Of a stretch of DNA of 64,000 nucleotides, positions 7,581 through 15,473 are shown one piece after another. A model generated the notes under the pieces. The model had not been told where the DNA came from and ran no database searches. It saw only the letters and a list, made by a program, of their open reading frames with translations. The first letter of the stretch is position 1. Each line of letters opens with the position of its first letter. The stretch is from Planctomyces sp. (GTDB lineage: Bacteria > Planctomycetota > Planctomycetia > Planctomycetales > Planctomycetaceae): contig JAHBXW010000026.1 of NCBI GenBank assembly GCA_019636235.1, positions 1 to 64,000 on the forward strand. The letters are read 5' to 3'. A program made the position numbers and the translations under genes.

Positions 7581-8519
7581 ATGAACGTGGTCGCCGGAGA
7601 CGAACTTGCCGAACTGCTGACGCTTCTGGGCGGGGATGTGGCGCAGGCCGTGCTGCCTCACCTGGGTCCGGAGTCGGCGGCGATGCTGTCGCGGCGGGCG
7701 GCGGACGGTCGGGCGATCTCGCCGAAGCGGCGGGAGCGGCTGCTGGGCGAGTTCGAACGGTTCCTGCAGTTCGTGATGACACAGAATCCGGGCCGGCCGA
7801 CCGCGGAGGCGAACGACGAGGAACAGGACGAGGAGCCGCCGATGCCGGACTCCGTGGGCGAAGATCCGCTGGAAGTGCTGCGCTGCGCGCCGGTGCGGCG
7901 GATTTCGATGGCGCTGCGGGACGAACATCCGCGGGTCTCGGCGGTGGCGCTGGACTGCCTGCCCGCGGAGCGGACCGCGGAACTGCTGGCGGGGCTGTCC
8001 GCCGAGGTCCGCCCGGAAGTCGTCAAGCAACTGGGGCAGGGAATCAGCGTTCGCAATGAAGTGCGGAACCGGCTGATGCGGGCCGTGGCGCAGAAGGTGT
8101 TGAGCCTGCCGGACGAGCCCGTCCGGGACGAGGACCATCTCAAGCGGCTGGCGCACGTGATCCGCGCGACGGAGAAGAGCGTGCGGCGTCCGCTGATCGA
8201 GGCGCTGCAGGAGCAGGATCCGGACGCGGCCTCGCGGCTGACGGACCTGCTGTACCGGTTCGAGGATCTGATCTCGATGGAGGACCGGTCGGTCCAGCAG
8301 ATTCTGGGTCAGATCGACGTGAGCACGCTGGCCACGGCCATGTCCGGCTCCGCGGATGAGATCAGCGACAAGGTGTTTCGAAACCTGTCGCGGCGGGCGG
8401 CCGACATGCTGAAGGAAGAGCTGCAGTTCGCGGGGCGGGCGTCGGCGTCGAAGATCGAGCAGGCGCGGATGGCGATTGTGCGGCTGATCGCCAAGACGGA
8501 AATGGAGTCGGAAGGATGA
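7581..8519 (+). CDS. fliG: Flagellar motor switch protein FliG
   Basis: 312 residues. FliG links the MS ring to FliM/FliN and carries the torque-generating charged helix. The N-terminal FliF-binding domain is divergent. The middle domain keeps the EHP core (DEHPRVSAVAL). The C-terminal domain is well conserved: DLLYRFEDLISMEDRSVQQI, followed by the region ending RAADMLKEELQFAG, with the Arg/Glu/Asp residues that face the stator. A long acidic linker (EANDEEQDEEPPMPD) sits between the N-terminal and middle domains. The stop overlaps the fliH ATG (ATGA). Confidence 0.9.
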   Translation: MNVVAGDELAELLTLLGGDVAQAVLPHLGPESAAMLSRRAADGRAISPKRRERLLGEFERFLQFVMTQNPGRPTAEANDEEQDEEPPMPDSVGEDPLEVLRCAPVRRISMALRDEHPRVSAVALDCLPAERTAELLAGLSAEVRPEVVKQLGQGISVRNEVRNRLMRAVAQKVLSLPDEPVRDEDHLKRLAHVIRATEKSVRRPLIEALQEQDPDAASRLTDLLYRFEDLISMEDRSVQQILGQIDVSTLATAMSGSADEISDKVFRNLSRRAADMLKEELQFAGRASASKIEQARMAIVRLIAKTEMESEG

Positions 8520-9157
8520 ACGCCCGGGCGACGGTGCGATTTTCGGCGCCGCTGCGGCGGGTGTGGCTGTGCGCGCCGAACGGCCTGCGGGAGAGTCAGC
8601 GCGAGACCATTGCGCCGCCGCCTGCGGCAGTTCCCGCCGGACCGCCCCCGGAGGCCATTCTGGCCGAGGCGCTGGAGTCGGTCCGGGAGTCGCTCGCGGA
8701 TCTCGAAGTCCGTCGGAAGCAATCGCTGGCGGAGCTTCAGGAAGCGGCGATCGAGCTGGCCCTGGCGGCAGCGGAACAGGCGGTGCGACAGGCGATTGCT
8801 GCCGATCAGATCGACGTTTCCAGGCTGGTGGGCGAGCTCGTGTCGCGGTTCCGTCTCGATCAGCCGGTCAGAGTTCTGCTACATCCGGACGACCTCCGCC
8901 TGCTGTCCGCCGGGCAGGGGAACTCGTCTCCCTGGCCCGCGGAGTTGGTGGAGCTGGCGGCCGATCCGGGCATTCCGCGCGGGAGCGGGCGCGCGGCGGC
9001 CGGACACCGGGTGCTGACGACGGACTGGCGGACACACCTGCAGGAGATGCGAGCGGCGATGCTGGAGGAACTGGAGCATGCTCAGATTGAACGTCGCGGC
9101 GCTGAGGGATCGGATCACGGCTTCAAGCGGTATCCGGACCGTCGGGAAACTGCATAG
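8516..9157 (+). CDS. fliH: Flagellar export stator protein FliH
   Basis: 213 residues. Regulates the FliI ATPase and tethers it to the C-ring. After a variable, proline-rich N-terminus there is an Ala/Glu-rich coiled-coil segment (about residues 40-90) and a conserved C-terminal domain of the FliH/HrpE type (VGELVSRFRLDQPVRVLLHP). Starts by ATGA overlap with fliG. Its 3' end overlaps fliI by 80 bases in a different frame, which is long for this operon. Confidence 0.8.
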   Translation: MNARATVRFSAPLRRVWLCAPNGLRESQRETIAPPPAAVPAGPPPEAILAEALESVRESLADLEVRRKQSLAELQEAAIELALAAAEQAVRQAIAADQIDVSRLVGELVSRFRLDQPVRVLLHPDDLRLLSAGQGNSSPWPAELVELAADPGIPRGSGRAAAGHRVLTTDWRTHLQEMRAAMLEELEHAQIERRGAEGSDHGFKRYPDRRETA

Positions 9158-10400
9158 CGCGCGGGGGATTCTGACGGCTCGGATCGACGCGTCGGTCGGC
9201 GAGTTGTGTCGGATCCATCGCGCGGGACGCGGCGCTGCGCTGGCCGAGGTGATCGGCTTCGACGGGCCGGATGCCCAGTTGATGTGCTTTCACGAGACGG
9301 AAGGGCTGTCGAACGGGCTGGAGATCGAGGCCCTGGGCCGGACGGCGCGGACGCCCGTCGGTCCGGCGCTGCTGGGGCGGGTGTTGAACGGAATCGCGGA
9401 GCCGCTGGACGGCCTGGAGCCGGTGCGCGGGCCGCGCAAGCGAAGCACGCTGCTGAAGCCCCCCTCGGCGCTGATGCGTCCCCCCGTCACGAAAGCGTTC
9501 GTCACCGGGCAGCGGGTCATCGACGGGCTGTTGACCTTCGGCGTCGGACAACGCGTGGGGCTGTTCGCGGGCAGCGGCGTGGGCAAGAGCACATTGCTGG
9601 GTGAGATCGCGCGGTTCGGCGTCGCCGATGTGAACGTGATCGTTCTGGTCGGAGAGCGCGGACGCGAAGTGCGGCCATTCCTCGAAGACTGCCTGCAGCA
9701 GCAGGGCCTCGAACGGTCGGTCGTGTTCGTGGCGACGTCCGACGAGTCGCCGCTGATGCGCATCCGGGCCGTGACGACGGCGCTGGCCGTGGCGGACGAC
9801 TTCCGCTCCCGCGGCGCCCATGTTCTGTTCCTGCTGGACAGCCTCACGCGACTGGCGACGGCCCAGCGGGAGATCGGCCTGCAGCGGGGCGAGCCGCCTG
9901 GCGCGCGGGGATTCCCGCCGTCGGCGATGCAGCTGCTGGCGACGGTGCTGGAACGGCTGGGCAACGACGAGCGCGGCTCGATCACGGGGATCCTGACAGT
10001 GCTCGTCGATGGAGACGATCACAACGAACCGGTGACGGATGCGGCGCGGTCGATCCTCGATGGGCACGTGGTCCTGACGCGGCGGCTGGCCGAGCGGGGC
10101 CACTTCCCGGCGGTCGACGTGCTGAAAAGCGTGAGCCGGGTGTTTCGGGAGGTGGCGACGGAGCCGCACCGCGACGCGGCGATGAAACTGCGGGCGCTGC
10201 TCGCGGCGTACGACGAGGCCTACGACCTGATTCAGATCGGCGCGTATGTGGCGGGAAGCTCGCCGCAGGTCGACCGCGCGGTCCAGTTGCTGCCGGCGGT
10301 GAACGCATTCCTGTGCCAGCGGATCGAATCCCCCTGCCCGTTCGAAGAGACGCGCAAGGGACTGTTGCAGCTCGCGCAGGCCTGGCCGTTCCAACCCTGA
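9078..10400 (+). CDS. fliI: Flagellar protein export ATPase FliI
   Basis: A 440-residue ATPase of the flagellar type III export apparatus, homologous to F1-beta. Walker A is GSGVGKST (165-172), and Walker B is in VLFLLDSLTR (about 249-258). The VGERGREV segment and the GEPPGARGFPPS loop are conserved. The N-terminal beta-barrel region begins TVGKLHSARGILTARI and includes GELCRI. ATG 9078 is preceded by GGAGGAACTGGAGC and lies within the end of fliH. Confidence 0.96.
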   Translation: MLRLNVAALRDRITASSGIRTVGKLHSARGILTARIDASVGELCRIHRAGRGAALAEVIGFDGPDAQLMCFHETEGLSNGLEIEALGRTARTPVGPALLGRVLNGIAEPLDGLEPVRGPRKRSTLLKPPSALMRPPVTKAFVTGQRVIDGLLTFGVGQRVGLFAGSGVGKSTLLGEIARFGVADVNVIVLVGERGREVRPFLEDCLQQQGLERSVVFVATSDESPLMRIRAVTTALAVADDFRSRGAHVLFLLDSLTRLATAQREIGLQRGEPPGARGFPPSAMQLLATVLERLGNDERGSITGILTVLVDGDDHNEPVTDAARSILDGHVVLTRRLAERGHFPAVDVLKSVSRVFREVATEPHRDAAMKLRALLAAYDEAYDLIQIGAYVAGSSPQVDRAVQLLPAVNAFLCQRIESPCPFEETRKGLLQLAQAWPFQP

Positions 10401-10447
10401 TCGCCGTTCCCTTCCTGGATGCCTCGCCCGACGCGAGACGCTGACCA

Positions 10448-10963
10448 ATGACCGCCGACCGCAGCCGCCGACTCGAACGCCTGCTCTCGATCCGAGAGCA
10501 GCTGGAGCGTCTTGCGCAATGGCGGAAGGCGGCGGCGCACGCCGCGCGGCGCAAAGCGGAGGATTCCCGGCAGTTGGCGCTGGACGTCATCGACGATCGA
10601 CAGGAGCAGCTGCGGACGCTGCTGCAGGCTGCCTGCCCGCGGCCCCGGGTGGACGCGGCGCTGCACGCCGGCCGGCAGGCGGAGGCGGGACTGGAGCTGG
10701 CTGAAACGCGGCTCGCGGAGCGATTCCGGGAGGAGCAGGCCGTCGCCGAGGAATTGCGGCTGGCCCGGCAGCGGACGCGTCAAAGTGAAAAGCTGGCGGA
10801 GGCGGCCCGGACGGAGCGCGCGGCGTTGGAAGCCCGCGCGCTGCAGCACGAATGGGATGAGCATGCCCTGCGTCCGACTGTCGCCGGTCCAGTTCGGTCC
10901 GAGCAGGCGGAACTGACGACGGAACGTCGCCGCGCGACGCGCGGAGAGGAGACGGAGCAATGA
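10448..10963 (+). CDS. fliJ: FliJ-like flagellar export chaperone
   Basis: A 171-residue, almost entirely helical, Arg/Glu/Ala-rich protein with heptad-like patterning, starting RSRRLERLLSIREQLE. FliJ normally follows fliI and is a coiled-coil stalk in the export ATPase and an escort protein. Sequence conservation in this family is weak, so the call depends on position, size and coiled-coil character. The stop overlaps the next gene (ATGA). Confidence 0.7.
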   Translation: MTADRSRRLERLLSIREQLERLAQWRKAAAHAARRKAEDSRQLALDVIDDRQEQLRTLLQAACPRPRVDAALHAGRQAEAGLELAETRLAERFREEQAVAEELRLARQRTRQSEKLAEAARTERAALEARALQHEWDEHALRPTVAGPVRSEQAELTTERRRATRGEETEQ

Positions 10964-11832
10964 GTTCATTTGTGAAGATCGGCCTCGTGGGGGGCGTCCT
11001 GTTCGGCGCGTCCGCGGGCGCCTCCTGGTTCCTGCAAAAGCAGAAGCACAAACACGCCGAGGATTCCGCCCTCGCGGAGGAAGACGGCGCGGCCGAAGGC
11101 GGCGAACATGGGGCCGCGAAGGCCAGCGCCAACGGCGGGCATGGCAGTTCGGGCTCGTCGCATGCCGCGGCTGACGCCGGGTCGCACGCGCCTGCAACCG
11201 CCGCATCCCGTCCTGGTTCGACGACCGAAGGCGCGAGCGAAACGGGGCTGCCGGCCACCGTCCGCCCCCGCCCGGTGAGCGTCGAAGAACTGCTCAAATA
11301 CAGCCTCAGCCTCAAATCCCGCGAGGAGACAATCTCCCAACGCGAACGGGAGCTGGAACGCAAGCAGTCGCAGGCCAATCTCGTTCTGGCGGACATCCGC
11401 GGCGAACAGCAGGAGCTGGACGGCTTGCGGACTCAGATCAAGGAGCAACTCGGCGGCATCGAATCGCTGCTGCAGCAACTTGACGAGGACCGCCGGGACC
11501 TCGAGGCGCAGAAAGCCACCGCGCAGACCGAACTCAAGCAGTTGCAGGGCATCCTCGACGACAAGCAGCAGTCTCAGCAGGAGAACATCAAACGGATGTC
11601 GACCTGGTTTCAGGGAATGGATCCCGACAAGGCGGCCACCGTGCTGAAGGAACTGTCGAACGACGGCAAGCTCGATCTGGCGGTGCAGATGCTGTCGAAC
11701 TTTGAGGAGCGCGAGGCGTCGAAGATTCTGTCGGCGATCGACGACACGAGTCTGACGGTGCAGCTGGCGGAAGCGTTCCGAGAGTTCAAGAAGCCAGCGG
11801 CGAAGGCGGCCGACACGAAGAAGCGGCGCTGA
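10960..11832 (+). CDS. MotE-like protein: membrane anchor, coiled coil and MgtE-N-like domain
   Basis: 290 residues. N-terminal membrane helix (about 5-23), then an Ala/Gly/His-rich low-complexity linker (about 27-90), a coiled coil (about 105-205: REETISQRERELERKQSQAN and onward) and a C-terminal helical domain. In that domain, MSTWFQGMDPDKAATVLKEL and LSNFEEREASKILSAI resemble the MgtE N-terminal/FliG-middle domain seen in MotE chaperones. Located between fliJ and fliQ and coupled to fliJ by ATGA. In other bacteria MotE helps stator assembly through MotC or FliL; here the partner is unknown. The role is inferred from architecture and position. Confidence 0.7.
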   Translation: MSSFVKIGLVGGVLFGASAGASWFLQKQKHKHAEDSALAEEDGAAEGGEHGAAKASANGGHGSSGSSHAAADAGSHAPATAASRPGSTTEGASETGLPATVRPRPVSVEELLKYSLSLKSREETISQRERELERKQSQANLVLADIRGEQQELDGLRTQIKEQLGGIESLLQQLDEDRRDLEAQKATAQTELKQLQGILDDKQQSQQENIKRMSTWFQGMDPDKAATVLKELSNDGKLDLAVQMLSNFEEREASKILSAIDDTSLTVQLAEAFREFKKPAAKAADTKKRR

Positions 11833-11863
11833 TCGCCGGTCCTGGCCGCACGGGAGTGCAAAC

Positions 11864-12133
11864 ATGAGTTCAGCCGACATCCTGGCGATCGCCCGCGACC
11901 TGTTGACGACGGCGCTGCTGCTGTCGCTGCCGGCGATCGGCGTGAGCCTGTTGATTGGCCTGGCGGTGAGCATCTTTCAGACGATCACCAGCATTCAGGA
12001 GCAGACGCTGTCGTTCGCGCCGCGACTGGCGGCGGTCGGTCTGATGCTGCTGGCGACGCTGCCGTGGACGCTGCAGGTGCTGAACGGCTTCACGATGCGG
12101 ATGATCGCCCGGCTGTCCGAGGCGGCGCGATGA
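11864..12133 (+). CDS. fliQ: Flagellar export apparatus protein FliQ
   Basis: An 89-residue protein with two membrane helices, part of the FliPQR export gate. The family segment LLLSLPAIGVSLLIGLAVSI is followed by FQTITSIQEQTLSFAPRL, and the second helix ends in FTMRMIARL. Length is typical. GGGAG ribosome site before the ATG. The stop overlaps the fliR start (ATGA). Confidence 0.95.
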   Translation: MSSADILAIARDLLTTALLLSLPAIGVSLLIGLAVSIFQTITSIQEQTLSFAPRLAAVGLMLLATLPWTLQVLNGFTMRMIARLSEAAR

Positions 12134-12867
12134 CCGACGTCTGGACCATGGCGTTGATTCTGGCGAGAACGGCCTCGTTCATCGCGCTGTTTCCGCCGTG
12201 GGCGGGTCGGAACCTGCCGCAACTGGTGAAGGTCGGGCTGGCGGTGGCGTTGACGGTCTTCTGGATGGGCAGCGTGCCGCTGACGGCGAATCTGCCGTCC
12301 AACTGGTTCTCGATCTGCGTGACGGCGGCGCGGGAGGTGCTCGTCGGCGGCGTGCTGGCTCAGGTGCTGGGACTGTCGCTGGTTCCGGCGCGGATCGCGG
12401 GAACCTACATCGCGCAGGAGATGGGACTGACGTTCGCGGCGCTGACGTCGCCAATCGACAATCAGGCCAGCGACCCGGTATCGCAGATCTTCGAGGCGAC
12501 GACGCTGGCGTTGTTCTTCGTGCTCGACGGGCATCATTTTGTGTTCCGCGTGCTGGACGCGAGCTGGACGACGGCGCCCTGCGGAGGGGGCTGGCCGACT
12601 CTGATCTGGGCGCGGTGCGCGACGGCGGCGACGGGTTCGGTGGAGGTCGGTCTGGCGATCGCGGCGTCGATCGGCGTGGTGCTGGCGATTGTGAGTTTCT
12701 GGCTGGCGCTGACGACGCGCGTGGCGCCGCAGATGCATGTGTTTGCGTGGGGCGCGTCGATCCGGATCGTGGTCGGTCTGATCGCGCTGCTCGTGTTCCT
12801 GCCGGAGCTGCTGCTGGCGTGCGGCCGCGCGTTGATGAGCCGGCAGGCGATGTTTCTGTTGAACTGA
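12130..12867 (+). CDS. fliR: Flagellar export apparatus protein FliR
   Basis: A 245-residue polytopic inner-membrane protein and third member of the export gate. Start set by the ATGA overlap with fliQ; the open frame extends further upstream, inside fliQ. Typical segments are ARTASFIALFPPWAGRNLPQ, AGTYIAQEMGLTFAALTSPI and LDGHHFVF near the middle, with six or so hydrophobic helices. Slightly short but complete. Confidence 0.94.
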   Translation: MTDVWTMALILARTASFIALFPPWAGRNLPQLVKVGLAVALTVFWMGSVPLTANLPSNWFSICVTAAREVLVGGVLAQVLGLSLVPARIAGTYIAQEMGLTFAALTSPIDNQASDPVSQIFEATTLALFFVLDGHHFVFRVLDASWTTAPCGGGWPTLIWARCATAATGSVEVGLAIAASIGVVLAIVSFWLALTTRVAPQMHVFAWGASIRIVVGLIALLVFLPELLLACGRALMSRQAMFLLN

Positions 12868-12905
12868 CGGGCGCCGGCCGGCACGATCCGGCCCGCTGAG
12901 CGGAC

Positions 12906-13970
12906 ATGTCTGAGCAATCGGGTCAGAACCGGACTGAGAAGGCGACGCCGCGCCGCCGCGAGCAGGCGCGGAAAGAGGGCAATGTCGCCTACAGTTCCGA
13001 CCTGACCTCCGCCGCCGGCCTGGTGGCGCTGGCGCTGCTGGTGGATCTGGGAGGCGGTCGCTGGGCCCGGACGCTGGGCGAAGGGGTATCGGCCGCCATC
13101 GCGGGGTCCGCGATCTCCGAATGGTCGATGACGCATACGGTCGGCGTCAGCCGCTGGATCGGGATGCATGTATTGCTGGCGGCCGGCATCGCGGCCTTTG
13201 CCGTGCTGGGACTGACCATGATGACCGGCGGGCTGCAGTCGGGCTTCCGGTTCACGATGCAGCCGCTGCAGATCAACTTTTCCAAGCTGTCGGTGTCCCG
13301 GGGTTGGGGACGGATCTTCTCGGCGGAGAGCGTGGTCCGGACGCTGTGGACGCTGTGCAAGCTGACGCTGGTGACGATCGTCGCCGGCTGGGCGGCGCAT
13401 CGCGAATCCCTGGTTCTGCAGCGATCGTTCCGGCACGGCCTGGGATACAACGTGGCCTACGGCGCGGAAATCCTGTCGGGCATGTTGTGGTCGGCGGCGG
13501 CGGCGATGCTGGCGATCGGCCTGGCGGACGTCGCCTGGCAGCGATACCGGCACGAGCAGCGGCTGAAGATGACCCGCGAGGAGTTGAAGCGGGAACAGAA
13601 GGAAGACTCCGGCGATCCGCAGCTCAAGGCCCGGCAGCGGCGGATGCAGCGCGAAGTCGCCAAACGCAAAGGCCTGAAAGACGTCGCCAGTGCGACGGTG
13701 GTGGTGACGAACCCGACGCACTTCGCGGTGGCGCTGAAGTACGACAAGTCGGTGTCGGCGGCGCCGATCGTCGTCGCCAAAGGAACCGATGCGCTGGCCC
13801 GGCTGATCATCCGGCTGGCGAAGCAGGCGGACGTTCCGGTGCTCGAGCGCAAGCCCCTGGCGCGGGCGCTCTATAAGTTCGTCGAGATCGGCAAGGAGAT
13901 CCCGTCGGAGTTCTATCAGGCGGTCGCGGAGATCCTGGCGTTCCTGTACCGGCAGAAGCGCGCGGGCTGA
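12906..13970 (+). CDS. flhB: Flagellar export specificity-switch protein FlhB
   Basis: 354 residues. The basic N-terminus SGQNRTEKATPRRREQARKE is the FlhB signature. Four membrane helices follow, then the cytoplasmic domain with the self-cleavage motif NPTH at residues 269-272. Cleavage between Asn and Pro switches export from rod/hook to filament substrates with FliK. The C-terminus is long enough to be functional (PVLERKPLARALY). Last gene of the flgB operon, ending 28 bases before the convergent flgL. Confidence 0.96.
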   Translation: MSEQSGQNRTEKATPRRREQARKEGNVAYSSDLTSAAGLVALALLVDLGGGRWARTLGEGVSAAIAGSAISEWSMTHTVGVSRWIGMHVLLAAGIAAFAVLGLTMMTGGLQSGFRFTMQPLQINFSKLSVSRGWGRIFSAESVVRTLWTLCKLTLVTIVAGWAAHRESLVLQRSFRHGLGYNVAYGAEILSGMLWSAAAAMLAIGLADVAWQRYRHEQRLKMTREELKREQKEDSGDPQLKARQRRMQREVAKRKGLKDVASATVVVTNPTHFAVALKYDKSVSAAPIVVAKGTDALARLIIRLAKQADVPVLERKPLARALYKFVEIGKEIPSEFYQAVAEILAFLYRQKRAG

Positions 13971-13998
13971 GCGGACGCGCGGGGACCCGTCGGTTGGC

Positions 13999-15429
13999 CT
14001 ACGCGAGGTAATCGAGGATCGATGTCTGGAAGACCTGCGCGGTGACGGCGTAGCCGTACTGCAGCAGGTTCTGCGTGGCCTGCAGTTCCGTGGCGGCGGA
14101 CGCGATGTCCGTGGCAGCGACTTCCGCGATGCGCGACTTCGCGTCCAGGCTGAGATCGGCGAGCCGATCGGAGAGGCCCTCGATGGTCTTCAGCGTCTGG
14201 GCCTGGTCGCCGACAATATTGAGGACGATCGAATGATGCCGGTCGATGTCGTTCATCCGCCGGGTCAGGGCGTCCTGCCAGTCCGAGTTGCTGAGGCCGC
14301 GGGTGTTGAGCAGATCGTCCCGGAGCGCGGCCAGGGCGGAAAACATGTCGGACGTGCCCTGGTATTCGATCGAGTCGACGCCCGCGCGGCGGATGTTGGT
14401 CGTGTCGAGGAACGTCGTGCGGCCCTGCGAATCGACGACCGTCTGCAGCGCCGAGAAGTCGATCGGAACCTCGGTCGCGCCGCCGTTCAGCGACATCGTC
14501 CCGCTGGCGGCCAGATCGATCGTGCCGTTGAAGCCCGGCGTGATGGCCGTCGTGTTCAGGTAGACGACTTCGCCCTCCGGACCGACGACCCGGAGGTCGC
14601 CGTCGGAGTTCGTGAACGAGACGGGATCGCCCCCGTTCAATGTGATCGTGCCCGCGGTTCCATTGCCGCTGGTGTCGTTGATCGTCAGGACGTGCGTGCC
14701 GGCCGGACCCAGGATCGTGTCGCCGCCGATCGACGAAGCGCCCGCCGAAACCCCCGAACCGGCCGCAAACGTCGTTTCCACGTGCCGGACGATCAGCGAT
14801 CCCGCGCCGATCCCGGCATCGGTTCCGGCCGCGGTCTGCACCCCGGTCGAGCCGATCACCAGCGACGACCCGCGCTGAATCGAGTGGAACACCTGCTGGC
14901 CTGTGTACAGCACGTTCAGGTCGGCGCGGCCGCCCGTGCTGAGCGTCTGCCGCGCCAGGCTGCCCGCGTAGCGGACGTCCGTGCCCGGCGGATACGGCAT
15001 GGAGTTGACGGCGTCTCCGCTGAACAGGTACTCGCCGTCGAACTCGGAATTCGCGGCGTCTTTGAGGCGCGTCATCATCGACTCGATGTCGCGCGCGTAG
15101 GATTCGCGCTCCTGGTCGTCGAGGGCCGTGCGGGCCATCGATGCGATCTGCTTCGCCTCGACCAGCAGATCGCTGATGCTGAGCAACTCGACATTCGCCT
15201 GGTTGAGCCGATCACGGGCCACGTTCAGCGTCCGCTGCTCGGCTTCATAACGGCCGAGCATCGACTGCCGGGACAGGATCAGCTTGGTGGCCAGCGGATC
15301 GTCCGAGGGACGATTCACCCGTTTGCCGGTGGCGACCTGCTGCTGCAGTCGCGCGATCTGCGCGGCGTGCGCGGTCGTCTGCTGCATCAGCAGTTTGGCC
15401 TGCAGTTGCGGCGTGATGCGAAACGTCAT
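13999..15429 (-). CDS. flgL: Flagellar hook-filament junction protein FlgL
   Basis: 476 residues from ATG 15429, which has a GGGGAG ribosome site 7 bases upstream; the longer open frame to 15627 overlaps flgK and is discarded. The flagellin-like N-terminal domain (RITPQLQAKLLMQQTTAHAA; GKRVNRPSDDP) and C-terminal domain (ELQATQNLLQYGYAVTAQVF) are present. A large Gly/Thr-rich middle insertion makes it longer than the ~300-residue enterobacterial form. Last gene of the minus-strand flgF-flgL unit, which matches its place as the final hook-associated junction. Confidence 0.92.
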   Translation of the reverse strand: MTFRITPQLQAKLLMQQTTAHAAQIARLQQQVATGKRVNRPSDDPLATKLILSRQSMLGRYEAEQRTLNVARDRLNQANVELLSISDLLVEAKQIASMARTALDDQERESYARDIESMMTRLKDAANSEFDGEYLFSGDAVNSMPYPPGTDVRYAGSLARQTLSTGGRADLNVLYTGQQVFHSIQRGSSLVIGSTGVQTAAGTDAGIGAGSLIVRHVETTFAAGSGVSAGASSIGGDTILGPAGTHVLTINDTSGNGTAGTITLNGGDPVSFTNSDGDLRVVGPEGEVVYLNTTAITPGFNGTIDLAASGTMSLNGGATEVPIDFSALQTVVDSQGRTTFLDTTNIRRAGVDSIEYQGTSDMFSALAALRDDLLNTRGLSNSDWQDALTRRMNDIDRHHSIVLNIVGDQAQTLKTIEGLSDRLADLSLDAKSRIAEVAATDIASAATELQATQNLLQYGYAVTAQVFQTSILDYLA

Positions 15430-15473
15430 CCGTGAACTCCCCGGCTGGCGCGGCCCTGCGGACCGGCGCCGGT

